Part shown: positions 1-10,060 of the stretch, one piece after another
Numbering within the stretch: the first letter of the stretch is position 1
Layout of the letters: every line of letters starts with the position of its first letter
Assembly (NCBI RefSeq): GCF_023065955.2
Contig: NW_026622874.1
Location: 25,849,772 to 25,913,771 of the forward strand
Direction of reading: 5' to 3'
DNA from: Ursus arctos
Lineage: Eukaryota; Chordata; Mammalia; Carnivora; Ursidae
DNA: 64,000 nt
Translations under genes and position numbers: made by a program
The notes under the pieces: model-generated
Seen by the model: the letters and a program-made list of their open reading frames with translations, nothing else
Told to the model about the DNA's origin: nothing
Database searches by the model: none

Positions 1-427
1 GCATCTGTCACTGATTGTCTCAGCCCAGCTGAGCCTAGGGAGCAGGACCCACAGAAGATGGACAAAAACAAAGCATAAGGTGGGGTGGTGTACAAACCAT
101 GTGTGTACAGCATATACCCACGGGGTCAGGTCACATGTGGGACATGTGAGGACTTGATGGACACGGAGAAGGCACAGACGGGAACACCAGGCTGCAGCGG
201 CATCACAGGGACACTGGCACCTTCAGTGACCATTGTCCCTCTGGTGCTTCTTTGAAGGTTTGGAAGCATTTGCAGCAGTATGTTGACCTTGGTGCAGCAT
301 GAGAAGCACCACAGTTATCAAACTAAAACAGGAGAGGAGGAAAGTGTGTGGGAACAAAAGAGTACTAGTTCACGTCCACCTACGGGCGCTCCGAGGCATT
401 TCCAGAACTATTGGAAGGAATTCGTTA
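1..427. other. Unique noncoding DNA, nothing recognised
   Basis: No repeat family, exon or RNA gene is recognisable here. Open frames are short and lack familiar domains. The segment ends where a MaLR-type LTR begins. Confidence 0.5.
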
Positions 428-872
428 TGCGTTGAATTGTGTTTCCCAGAAAAATTATGTTGGATTACTGACCCCCCTACCTCAGAATATGACCATATAG
501 GAAGTAGATCATTTCAGATGCAATCGAAATAAGATATGGTCCTTAGGGTGGGCTTAAATCCAGCACCTGGTGACCTTAGAGAAAAGGAAAATGCTATGTG
601 AAGACAGAGACACACCAGGAGAAGGCCAAATGATGACAGACGTAGAGACTGCAGGCCAAGGAATGCCAGGCGCTGGCGGCTCCCTGGCGCCAGGCACCAG
701 GAAGAGGCAAGGAAGGATTCTCTCTCTTCTACAGGTTTCAGAGCACCCTGGACCGGCCAACACCTTGATTTTGGACTTCTAACCTCTAGGAATGTGAGAT
801 AATAAATTTCTGTTGTCTGAAGCCACTCGGTTTATGGTATTTTGTTACAACAGGCCCAGGAAACTAAATAGA
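428..872 (+). mobile_element. MaLR-type solo LTR (MLT1-like)
   Basis: The segment starts with TTGAATTGTGTTTCCCAGAA and runs through a 'cctcagaatatgacc' block and a 'ttagggtgggc' block. It ends with 'accttgattttggacttctaacctc', 'aataaatttctgttgt', 'ggtattttgttaca' and a closing 'aaactaaata'. This block order is that of the non-autonomous ERVL-MaLR LTRs common to placental mammals. The AATAAA near the 3' end is the LTR polyadenylation signal. No internal sequence or partner LTR is seen, so it is probably a solo LTR. The exact subfamily is not resolved. Confidence 0.8.
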
Positions 873-1059
873 ATTTGGGGAAAGGAGTTTTTCAGAGTAA
901 ATAAGACAGAGCCAAAGAGACATTGTTTCACTGCTGTTGTTTGGACCCTAATTTTTCCCATAAATTTGTGAGGCCAGAGAAACCCAATTTCTATGTAACA
1001 ATCGTATGACTAACATGCCAAACAGCTAAGCTTTTATTTGCTGCCTGGAATTTAGTCAG
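873..1059. other. Short unique spacer
   Basis: The interval between the MaLR LTR and the following MIR piece shows no recognised feature. Confidence 0.4.
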
Positions 1060-1205
1060 TTCATGTGCTATCTGGTCTCTTTCATGCAACTTTAAAGACC
1101 TGCCTACATTGACTCAAATGAAATAATGTATGAAAAGCTCTTACCACAGTACCGGGCACCTGGCAAAACTTCATAAATGTTGGATCGGATCATTATGACT
1201 GTCGT
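1060..1205 (+). repeat. MIR SINE, 3' half
   Basis: The stretch around 1118-1185 follows the 3' half of the MIR consensus: 'aaatgaaataatgtatgaaaagc', then 'accacagtaccgggcacctggcaaa', then 'cataaatgttgg'. MIRs are ancient tRNA-derived SINEs mobilised by L2. The 5' tRNA-like part is missing or too diverged to see. Confidence 0.65.
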
Positions 1206-1249
1206 CTGACTATCCTGATCCCAGAACTCTCAGCTGCTCACATCTCCGC

Positions 1250-1850
1250 ATGCCAGAGCTGCTGAGAGCCGCTGAGGAAACCTCACACCAAGGCGGTCAG
1301 GTGCCTCTAGAAATCAAATGTCACCAAACTCACTCGAGTCCCCTACCCTGCCTTGGCTTCCCTAGTGAACGCTCTCTCCTATTCTCTGCAAACTGTATTT
1401 CAAGTCATGCTTCCTCAAACCTCCACCATCCTCCATTTCTCCTCAACTCTCTCCACCAAACCTACTAGGCCGTGTCCGTCCACAGCTACTCCGGACTTCT
1501 CCGTGCTATTTAAACATAAGGGATAACCTGGCTTCTTTCTAGTCCAGGTAGTCATTCTGCACTCTTCCCTCTTGCTGATTCACACTTTCAATCCATAACC
1601 AAGTGTTATTAATTCTACCTCCTAGATATCTTGCCAATCCAGTCACTTTGGTTTATCTCCACGGCCTCCAGCTTGGCTCAGACCAGCTGGTTGTGTCACT
1701 GTCCTGCTTAAATCCCTTGAATGACTTCCTACTGTTCTACAGATGCTCGCAGGACCTACCCCTGCCCCCCTCCCAGCCCCTCTTAATCCAAGCTCTATCA
1801 GTTTTTCTAATCTCACCTCTTTTCTTTCTCTGTATTTCTTACATCCTATG
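1250..1850 (+). repeat. Pyrimidine-rich ancient repeat, L2/CR1-like
   Basis: The segment is strongly C+T rich. Around 1600-1740 it has 'attctacctcctagatatcttgccaatcc' and 'gtcactgtcctgcttaaatcccttgaatgacttcc', a pattern typical of ancient L2/CR1-related DNA. Open frames of up to 124 codons occur, but they reflect low stop-codon density in pyrimidine-rich DNA. The boundaries and the family are tentative. Confidence 0.45.
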
Positions 1851-1894
1851 CTCTAGGCTAGAGAGGAACTCAGAATACCTTTGCTTCCTTATTA

Positions 1895-2128
1895 AAATAA
1901 CCAACACTTTTATAACACTTACTATGTTCTGGGTACATGGTAACTCATTTGTCAGGACAACAAACCCACCAACTTAGTATTGTTATTATCCCCGTCCAGA
2001 GATAAGCAAATAGAAGTATAGAAGGTGAGTGACTCGCCCAAAGTCACAGGTAAAGTCAGTGGTAAGCCAGGATGTGAACCAGAAATATGGGCAGTGCCGT
2101 CCTCACCACTGTTCTACTCACCATTCTC
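1895..2128 (-). repeat. MIR SINE, antisense
   Basis: In this orientation the copy reads 'acacttactatgttctgggtaca', 'gttattatccccgtccagagataag', 'gagtgactcgcccaaagtcacag', 'gtaagccaggatgtgaacc'. This is the reverse complement of the MIR core and tRNA-like head, nearly full length and well diverged. Confidence 0.8.
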
Positions 2129-2129
2129 T

Positions 2130-2645
2130 GACCTTGTTCCCACTCCTTCAGACTCTTTCCTCAGCTGCAGCATTCACCCTCACCGTCTTAATTCATGCCT
2201 TGGGGTAAGCATCCCCTCCTCAGCATCAGACCTCCTTGCCCTATGTCCCCATGTCTTCCTATCCTTGCTTACTGTCATAACTTGACATCTATCTCCTTTG
2301 CTAGACTGTTAATGCTATGAAGACTACTTCATTCACAGTCATGTTTTTATTACTTAGCACAGACCTGCCATAAATAGATGCTCGTTAGGTATTTCTTTTC
2401 TTTTTCTTTTTTTTTTTTTTTTTTTTTTTTAGATTTTATTTTATTTATTTGACAGAGAGAGAGAGGCAGCCAGTGAGAGAGGGAACAAGCAGGGGGAGTG
2501 GGAAAGGAAGAAGCAGGCTCCCAGCAGAGCACGGAGCCCGATGCAGGGCTCGATCCCAGGACCCTGGGATCATGACCCAAGCTGAAGGCAGATGCTTAAA
2601 GACTGAGCCATCCAGGCACCCCTCGTTAGGTATTTCTGGATTGGA
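2130..2645 (+). repeat. L2 LINE 3' end, split by a SINE
   Basis: The run 'ctatctcctttgctagactgttaatgctatgaagac...cagtcatg...acttagcacagacctgccataaatagatgctc' matches the L2 3' end, which normally finishes with a phrase about 'cacagtgcctggcacatag...caataaat'. A Can-SINE at 2397-2622 inserted within the terminal part. The flanking L2 sequence continues after it. Confidence 0.6.
2397..2622 (-). mobile_element. Can-SINE (tRNA-Lys derived), young ursid-like variant
   Basis: The copy is antisense, so it begins with a T-run of about 28 bases, then AGATTTTATTTTATTTATTT, a GACAGAGAGAGA tract, the variant 'cagccagtgagagaggga' and 'ggaagaagcaggctcc'. It ends at the inverted head 'actgagccatccaggcacccc'. 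A perfect 15-bp target-site duplication, tcgttaggtatttct, lies at 2382-2396 and 2623-2637. The intact TSD and long A-tail suggest a recent insertion by L1 machinery. Confidence 0.95.
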
Positions 2646-4529
2646 TAAAAGAATAGGCAATTACTACCCACCTTGAAGAGCTTCTATGTGGGTAGAAGAC
2701 ATAACACGGTACCTGTCACATAGCGTAGACTTGACAAGTATTTGATATTGTGTCCAGGAAATTGCAAAGTGTCTGGTTTGACAAGTGTCAAAGGTGTGAA
2801 GAGAGGTTTTGGCAAATGGTTCAAGTCTGTTTAGTAAAGCAAGGGAGGGGAGAAATGCATGATGAAAGGGGTTATTGGCAGTATATAATCTTGCAAAGGC
2901 AGATATTAGCCTTTCAAAATCCCTCCATCCCAGCCCAAAATAGTTTTGGGTTTTTCTTTTAACCACATCACCAACTTTCTTGTAGCTGACTTCAGCAAAG
3001 TGTAATTGGTGTGCTTGGGAGACCTTGGCACACGCCATCAGCAGCGTGCACTAATGACCCAGGTGAAGACCAAGACCTACTATGGATGCGTTCTCTGTAA
3101 CAAAAGCAGCTACCTCCTCCCTGCTGGAGAAAGTCTGACTACAATTCTGATCTCTATGAGCACAATTGAAGATTTCCTATTCCTATCTCCTATGGACAAA
3201 GTAAATAATTTATTATCCTCAAAAGGCTTCCTGGAACACTGGGTTAATCCCTTTAAAAGGATACATCTGGTCACCCTAACTTCATTACAATTCTAGACTT
3301 GAATGTTACCAGGTATATTTTTTTCTTCCCCAAACTGAGTGGTGCCAGTGAGTCTAGAGACAGCAGTCAGCAAGCCAGGTTCAAATCACTGTCTCTTGGA
3401 GGCTGTGTTTTGGCAGCCACAGCAACAGCAGGCTTAGCCTTCAAGGAGCAGTAAACTCCTTGTCACCCCTGAGTGACCCTTGACGGGAAAAGGAAAGAGA
3501 AGGGGATGACTTCCAGGGAAAACAGCTGATCCACCACCTGTACAAACATGCACCTAACTGGCCTGATGTGAGAGTCCTCGGGGAAGGGCTTTGGTAAACC
3601 AGAGGGATTGCCAACATGTGGAGTCAAGCCTGCATGCTCTGCGCAGGCCAGCACCACGAACGACTGCACTATCTGTCAGAAACCACCCGCGTTACAAAGC
3701 TGCTTTATTCCAAACCATTTTGTTAAATCAAATCCCCACCAACTACAGGGTAGTGATTGTACAGGACTCTTAGGACACTCACAGGATCAGCGTCTTTGGC
3801 TCTATTTTCACACCACAGGACATATCTGTCCTTTTACGACATTCTGGTCTATGGCTCGCTCTTAATTATATTGGCCGCCAAGAACTAGTTAATGAAGGGA
3901 TATTTCGTGGCCTTCAGCAAAAACCTCACGACTCAGCAACCAAGGAACTGAAAGTCCTGACCTCGAGGCGATCTCCACACCAGCCTCCTGCCTGATGCAT
4001 ATTTCAAAGGTTTCCAGGTTTTAAAGCATGGATTACTTTTGCAAATGAAAAATTGAACAAGCAAAAGCATTTAGTGGCATGTTATTACAGTTCCAATGAT
4101 TCTGAAAAGGCTGCTTGGTTTTTAACCGGAGGCAGAATTCCAAATGAACGAAGAAATAAATACTTTTTTTATTATTTCCTATTTGTTTTACCAGGATTTA
4201 AAATATAGTGTATTTTGATCCCCACCTAGGGTTTCTTGCGATTATAACATGCATATATCAACCTACTGAAAAAATTATGCATATTGATAAAATATTTAAT
4301 ACTTTCAGGGGCATTCAGTATCCAGTCAACCCCAAAATAGGTTGTTTGTTTTATCTAAACTGCGTGGTAATGCAATTTTAAACTCCAGTCAAAAGACAGT
4401 CTTATTCTTTCAAATATTTCAAACCTCTCATTTGTAAGAAAAATGATTAAAATAAAGCCAAAGAAATCAGTGTTGTCTTCACTTCTAGGTAGTGTTTGGT
4501 CATTATCTGCCAAGTATGTGGCCTTTTAA
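2638..4529. other. Unique noncoding DNA, nothing firm recognised
   Basis: About 1.9 kb without a repeat I can name. Base composition is ordinary up to 3900 and AT-rich beyond 4000. Open frames of 124 codons (minus strand, 2664-3038) and 96 codons (plus, 3006-3296) have no domain or splice context that supports coding. Confidence 0.45.
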
Positions 4530-5100
4530 TAGATGCCATTCATCCGAATACCTATTGTACACCTACGTACCAGGTACCTCCCGAAATGAAAAGATTACAA
4601 ACACAGAGTCTTTGCCCTCAGACAGTTCAACTCTAGGAGAAACAGATAATTACAACATAATATGGTAAATATGGGAGTACAATACATGTTAGCTGTACTA
4701 GCTACATAGATGTGTAAATGAAGGAATTAATGAAGGAATGAATTAGCATGATTATTTGCAGAATATCATAAGTTCAGCAGGGGGAGCAGGAAATAAATAT
4801 GCAGTATTCAGCAAAAATGGAGCATGAAATATATTTTTTAAAGATTTTATTTATTTATTTATTTATTTGAGAGAGGGAGAGAGAGCGGGGGGGGGAGGTG
4901 CAGAGGGAGAGGGACAAGCAGACTCTACGCTGAGCACGGCGCCAGATGTGGGGCTGGATCCCACAACCCCGAGATCATGACCTGAGCCAAAATCAAAAGC
5001 CTGTCACTCAACCGGCTGAGCCACCCAGGTGCCCTTGGAGCATGAGATATTTTTAAGTGAAGAAGGCTTTAAAAGGGTTTTAAAGATGAAAGATCTTAGC
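4530..5100 (-). repeat. L2 LINE 3' region, antisense, split by a SINE
   Basis: The antisense L2 signature is visible: 'cctattgtacacctacgtaccaggtacc', then 'gagtctttgccctcagacagttcaactctaggagaaacagataatta'. After the SINE it resumes with 'aagaaggctttaaaaggg'. In L2 this series corresponds to the 3' end, followed by the upstream 3' UTR and coding remnants. Confidence 0.65.
4834..5035 (-). mobile_element. Can-SINE inside antisense L2
   Basis: The copy runs from 'aaagattttatttatttatttatttattt' through the purine-rich body 'gagcgggggggggaggtgcag' to the inverted head 'ggctgagccacccaggtgccc'. The TSD is tggagcatgaaatat at 4819-4833 and tggagcatgagatat at 5036-5050, with one mismatch. The divergence suggests an older copy than the one at 2397. 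Confidence 0.93.
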
Positions 5101-5604
5101 TGTAGGTTACAAAAGAAATGAAAAGTCCTATGTTCAATTAATTAACCTGTTGGTAAAACCAGACTTAAACACTAAACACATGAGAGTAAAGAGCTACCCT
5201 GCATAGAAAAGTGAGAGATGGCAATCCGATGGTTACATAATGCTATGATTACTCAAACTCTTATTTTGGATTTATGAATGTCTATCTCCAATTATCATGA
5301 CGTACCTATGGTAATTTCTCCATTGTTACTGCAATTAACCACAGTCAGTATAAATCACTTTAAGGGAAGGTAGTAGAAGGTGGTAAATTGGGCCAATTCT
5401 CCCTCTTTGGGCCTTCAGTGTGCAACATAATTTCCATTTTCACTACAAAAGGAACAAAACCCTAGTTTGTCACTCCCTCAGAAGAAAGATTAAAATGTTA
5501 CACATTAAATAAAACTGTTCAAGGACTTCTATGGGCTCAAACTCAGTTCCAGGAAAAAGAAAGAAAAGGAAGGTGTGCATGTCCAAAAATATGGAAAGTT
5601 TTTG
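5101..5604. other. Unique noncoding DNA
   Basis: AT-rich sequence between an L2 and a MIR. No exon or repeat family was recognised. Confidence 0.4.
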
Positions 5605-5743
5605 GTCTAAGGAGGCAGTATGTTGTAACAGATTTGATGTTGAAGAAATGTGTTCCAACTTTGTAATTATTTTGCTGTATGACCTTGGTGGTCATTGCCT
5701 CATCAATAAAACAGGGAGAATAATGCATGCCCTACGTATCTGA
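5605..5743 (+). repeat. MIR SINE fragment
   Basis: The sequence contains 'gaggcagtatgttgtaacagatttgatg', 'tgctgtatgaccttggtggtcattgcctcatcaataaaacagggagaataatg'. This aligns with the MIR tRNA-like region and with the core that normally reads tgtgaccttgggcaag...tttcctcatctgtaaaa. Confidence 0.65.
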
Positions 5744-5760
5744 CAACAATGCATACTTCT

Positions 5761-6082
5761 TTTTTTTAAGATTTTATTTTTTTTTAAAGATTTCATTTAT
5801 TTATTTGAGAGAGAGAGAGAGCACGAATGGGGGAGGGGGCTGTGAGGGGCCGAGGGAGAGGGAGAAGCAGACTCCTGGCTGAGCAGGAAGCCTGATGTTC
5901 AGCCTGATCCCAGAACCCCGGAATCATGACCTGAGCCCAAGGCAGACGCTTAGCTGACTGAGCCACCCAAGTGCCCCCCAAGATTTTATTTTTAAACAGT
6001 CTCTACACCCTATGTGGAGCTCAAACTCACAGCCCCAAGATCAAGAGTCTTACACTCCACTGACTGAGCCAGCCAGGTGTCC
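5761..6082 (-). mobile_element. Older short-form Can-SINE, host of a nested SINE
   Basis: The outer element is split. Its tail is at 5761-5781 (TTTTTTTAAGATTTTATTTTT). Its body and head resume at 5980-6082 with 'acagtctctacaccctatgtggagctcaaactcacagcccc' and the inverted head 'gactgagccagccaggtgtccc'. It is the short subfamily without a CT-rich body. Flanking TSDs are caacaatgcatacttct (5744-5760) and caacaacgcatgcttct (6083-6099), with two mismatches. Confidence 0.9.
5782..5979 (-). mobile_element. Younger Can-SINE nested in the tail of the older one
   Basis: A full-length copy of the long form, in the same orientation, runs from TTTAAAGATTTCATTTATTT to the inverted head 'gactgagccacccaagtgcccccc'. 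The TSD aagattttattttt (5768-5781 and 5980-5993) is a piece of the outer SINE's own tail. It therefore inserted after the outer element. Confidence 0.9.
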
Positions 6083-6100
6083 CAACAACGCATGCTTCTT

Positions 6101-8289
6101 AAATAAAGTAACACCTATGAAATGTTTGAAAACATTGTGAAAATACAAAAATTCCATATTAGACTTGTTGCACATTTGAATGATAGAGTTCCAATAGGAT
6201 GGTATTTTTCATCTATAAAAGATGAGTTATCTTTTCCACAGGGAAATAAAAGCATATTACCATGTACGAAATCTCCTCTAACAATCTATGCACTAATAGG
6301 AATGAAATAATAGAAATAGTACAATTTCTCTATTTCGGGAGCATCTATTTCGAGTTCCAGGGCACAGTGTGTTTCTGCATTCTTCTCTCTTTGTCTGTTT
6401 TGTCCTTGCTAATCCTTTCACTGTATCTTCATAAAAAATTTTTAAGGCGATTTCTTTGCTTTTCTTTTAATATTGTTTTTATCACATTTTAATTGAAAAC
6501 TTGAAGGAAAAGGATCATAAACCCATTGTTTCCTCTAACAAAGTGTAGCCTAGGTTCTGCCAAGAACATGTAGAAGTTGTTAAAAATAGCACATTTCTTT
6601 ATTTGGACTCAATTGACTTGTAGTTCTGTGGACCTGTTGAAATGTTAAATAATAAATTGTTATCTCTGAATAGATTCTTCCTTGTCCAAGATACAGTTGG
6701 AAAACGTGCTTTAGATGAGTCATTTAACTGGAATAATTTCCCTTTGGATTACTAGAGTCATTAGGGGAAAAAAATATGAAGCCATGTGAGTAATTTTCCA
6801 TGTATCTAGGGTTCGATATCTGAAATGTTTCACAGGCCTTCTGCATCACAAGGCAGTTTGTTTAAAAATACAGGCACATCCTCCTCTCTGTTTCTGTATG
6901 TCCCTTCCTCTTTCACAGCTGAAGGCAGGCTCATCAACGATGAACAGAGGGTCAGCCAATAACCCTTGTGCTTGTGTGTCATCAACCTGAGCTAGAAGTG
7001 AGCATGTCTGGACGAGTCAGGCAGAGAGCCCGTCCATCTCCTTCCCATCATCACCCTGACCTTTTAACAAGAACAACAACAGTAACAACAAACGTTATTA
7101 ACAACAATCAAAACAGCATGTGTACAATGCAAAGGTACAACTTCTGCAGCGATACAGAGCCTCAGCCAAATGGCCACCCACACATTTGCTGCTGTTACTG
7201 GAGAAAAAAAGAGAATGTTGCTTTGACTCAAAGAAGGGGGAGGAAAGGGTAGAGGCAAAAGAGAGGAGGAGGCAGAACCCTGTGTTTGACAGGAGTGTTC
7301 CAACTGTGAAAATCATTTCTCACCCTCAGTAAGGAGCAGGTGAACCACAGGAGCAGATAGGAGAGCCCATTGTTTGTGACCCCTGCCAGAAATTGCAAGA
7401 TTAGGGCACTCACCAGGAGAAGCAGTGCCCTGCATGAAGATCTCAAGCTTTGATTTTTCTGTGAAAGGAGACATTTCCAAAAAATGTATAGCCAACATTC
7501 CTACCATTAGCCTCTCATTCCATTGTATATTACATGGATGCTCTGCTAGGGAAATTTGATCAATATATTAGATTCCTGGCAGAAAGATTCTATCAGACAA
7601 TGCATGTATGCCTTGACATAGCTCAATTTCCATCTGTCCAAGAAGGTATTGATTTTTCTCTCACGGAAGTGCACACACACATACTAAGAGAGCTTACAGA
7701 GTATGGGGGTTGGGCAGGCATTTATTCAAGAACAGACAGCTCTGCCACTCCCCAAATGCATTCAAAAATACCCTCTGGCTTGGTGACTTAATATTTGGGT
7801 GATCTATACAAGCCCTTCATGTCAGGATTAAGTCGATGGCTAATAAGCAAACACAGTATTCCTATGCTCACTCTTTGAATGCTAAGACCACTAATTTCTC
7901 AGCTTCTCAAGAAAATGTGTCCTTCTTGGAATCGTATGCCAGGCTTACTTCATATGAAGCCTCATCTTCCTAACTCGCCTGGAATTCATTTTCTATCACT
8001 TGATTACAGTTTTCTCAGTTAATACCTGGAGACATGTTAACCCTTCCTTTACCACTCTATTGTTCTTCCCTTGCTTCTGTTGGTCTCTTTCTGATTTAGA
8101 CTGCTGTGGCAGTTATTCAAGCTGCTCACTGAATATTTCCCAGTTCTTCACCTTCTGGGCGTGGGCTTATATTTCTGGTCCCTCTGTGGTTAGGTGGGGC
8201 CGTGTGACCAGTTGCTCAATGAGCTGTGAGTACAAGTAATCTGTGTCATTTCCAGGTTGATCTTTAGATTGTCTATGGAGAGTTTCCAG
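6101..8289. other. Unique noncoding DNA with an AAC-rich patch
   Basis: About 2.2 kb, AT-rich at the start and mixed afterwards. The only local structure is an AAC/ACA-rich patch at about 7069-7111. Open frames of up to 94 codons around 6968-7252 carry no recognised domain. No promoter, CpG island or known repeat was seen. Confidence 0.45.
7069..7111. repeat. Imperfect (AAC)n simple repeat
   Basis: The patch has 'caagaacaacaacagtaacaacaaacg' followed by 'aacaacaatc'. It is a degenerate trinucleotide repeat, short and probably of low instability. Confidence 0.7.
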
Positions 8290-8697
8290 AGGAAAGTATT
8301 GATATGTTAGGCTTTATAAATTTTAAGAACTTCATTATGACAAATGACATCATTAATGAAATTAAAATGCAAGAACCAAACTAAGAGAAAATATTTTCAA
8401 AATATATAACAAATGAATAGTAACCACATTCAAAGAGAGTCTACAAATCAATAGAAAAGTGTGCCTCAGATACAAACAGGCATTTCACAGTAGGGGAAAT
8501 GTAAGTAGCCAATAAACATATTAAAGGATCCTTAGCCTCAGTTGTAATTAGGGAAATGCAAATTGGAGCAACAATATGCCATTCTTGTCTATGAGATACA
8601 CAAAATTAAAACTGAAAACTCAAAAAGCTTAAGAATTTCCAGAATTGGCAAAAGTGTGGAAAAAATAAGCATTCTCATTTCTGCTGCTATAACCTTT
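8290..8697 (+). repeat. Ancient L1 ORF2-related fragment
   Basis: The A-rich sense strand shows decayed ORF2 C-terminal patterns: 'gagaaaatattttcaaaatatataacaaatg', 'caggcatttcacagtaggggaaatg', 'agccaataaacat', 'agggaaatgcaaatt', 'ttggcaaaagtgtgg'. These correspond to the region encoding the end of L1 ORF2. All frames are broken. A SINE at 8698 interrupts or ends it. Confidence 0.65.
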
Positions 8698-8886
8698 TAT
8701 TTTTTAAAGATTTCATTTATTTATTTGAGAGAGAGAGTGTGTGTGTGAGGAGAGGGGAAAAGGGACAAGTGGACTTCACACTGAGCACGGAGCCTGACAT
8801 GGGGCTTGATTCCACGACCCTGAGATCGCGACCTGAGTGGAAGCCAAGAATCAGACACCCAACCAACTGAGCCATCCAGGCGCTCC
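8698..8886 (-). mobile_element. Can-SINE
   Basis: The copy runs from TTTTTAAAGATTTCATTTAT through 'gagagagagtgtgtgtgtgaggagag' to the inverted head 'caactgagccatccaggcgctcc'. A clear TSD is not visible, which is unusual here and may reflect divergence or a deletion beside the poly-C stretch at 8887-8894. Confidence 0.85.
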
Positions 8887-8974
8887 GCCCCCCCAAACAC
8901 TTAAACGTAAATAGGCAAGTAAACAAAAAGAACCTCCAGAAATAAACCATGGGCAACATAACAGTGTGTATAAG

Positions 8975-9140
8975 GAAAGCCCTGAACTTATAGTTAGGAG
9001 GCAAAGGTTCCTGGTTCAACCCTGTCTCTAGAAAGTACATCTAGTATCTCTGAGCCTTGATCTCCTAATACGTCAGAAAAAAGGACTGGACTAAATGGCC
9101 ACCATGAAACTTTCAGCTCTGGAATCGTTGGATTCCACAC
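8975..9140 (+). repeat. MIR-like fragment
   Basis: The segment contains 'aggaggcaaaggttcctggttcaaccctgtctc', 'ctctgagccttgatctcctaatacgtcag', 'ggactggactaaatggccaccatgaaactttcagctctggaatc'. The order fits a MIR-type element with its 3' extension, although it is considerably diverged. Confidence 0.5.
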
Positions 9141-9884
9141 TAGGTCATTCTCCCTTCTCGCTTTGTTGCCAAGGTTACACGCAGCTCCAGGCTTTCAGAC
9201 CATGTTTTGGACAAGGCATCAAATACAGTCATGAATTTACACATAATCCAAGATCACAACCTTAGAGGAAAAGATCATCAACCTCATTGCCTGGCTTCTG
9301 CTTAATTAGGACTCTTTTCGTTTTGTTTGATAGCAGTTAGTTACACGGACCTCTGACTGAATTGAATAATAAAATAATTCTTGGACAAACAAGATAATTG
9401 TCCAGACAGGTCATTTTTGGTTTGTTTGTTTGTTTAATACATTGAAATCTCATTTCAAAAAGCATGCTACTCTGATATAATTTGTTTCCCTTTCATCATG
9501 TACATAACCTCTCAGTTGTCTTTTCATTAAATTTTCTGGCCCTAGACAAAAAGAAGGCTAAAAGGAAGAAGAAGAGGTGCAATTGTGCTGGGAACTCGCG
9601 GGTGCAGAGGAAGAAGGGTCAGTTACTGTAGTGAATGAACAATGAGCGTATAAGAGAATGGGAGACATTTTTGTTCCCTTCTCCACCAACAGTCCAGCAT
9701 GTGGCCAGACTGCTGCATTGAATAGTGGAGATTATGTGCATATGTGTAGGGCCTGGAAGAAAGTCCCCCAGAAGTGGAAGCTCATCCTCAAAGAGCTGGA
9801 CCAATTCCACCAAACACCATGCTAGCAAGAGTAGAAGCTCAGAAAATGCCAGCAGTCTACCCTTTCCTACTCTCCACGGGAGAC
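9141..9884. other. Unique noncoding DNA with an exon-like patch
   Basis: No known repeat was recognised. At 9515-9545 a pyrimidine-biased stretch ends in 'ggccctag', resembling a splice acceptor. It is followed by a 27-codon lysine/arginine-rich open stretch ending at a stop at about 9630. There is no matching family and no convincing donor, so it is not annotated as an exon. Confidence 0.35.
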
Positions 9885-10060
9885 ATTAAAGTGCAATAGA
9901 AAGAACCCAGACTTTGGAGCCTGTAAACCCTGGGTCCACATCTGTCTCTGCCCCTGACTATCTGGATGACCTCGGACAGCCGTAAAAATGACAGGATTGT
10001 CATGAAGCTGAAACAAGATGACGCAGCACACAGTAAGCGATTGATGAAAAGCGTAATGGT
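9885..10060 (+). repeat. MIR SINE
   Basis: The sequence 'aagtgcaatagaaagaacccagactttggagcc...aaccctgggtccacatctgtctctgcccctgactatctggatgacctcggac' matches the MIR tRNA-like head and the start of its core. The remainder is diverged. Confidence 0.75.

Noticed and set aside
1603..1977. 124-codon plus-strand open frame, hydrophobic in part
   Set aside because: It lies in pyrimidine-rich repeat DNA and runs into an antisense MIR. Low stop density explains it.
2664..3038. 124-codon minus-strand open frame
   Set aside because: No domain, no conserved motif that I can identify, and a competing plus-strand frame.
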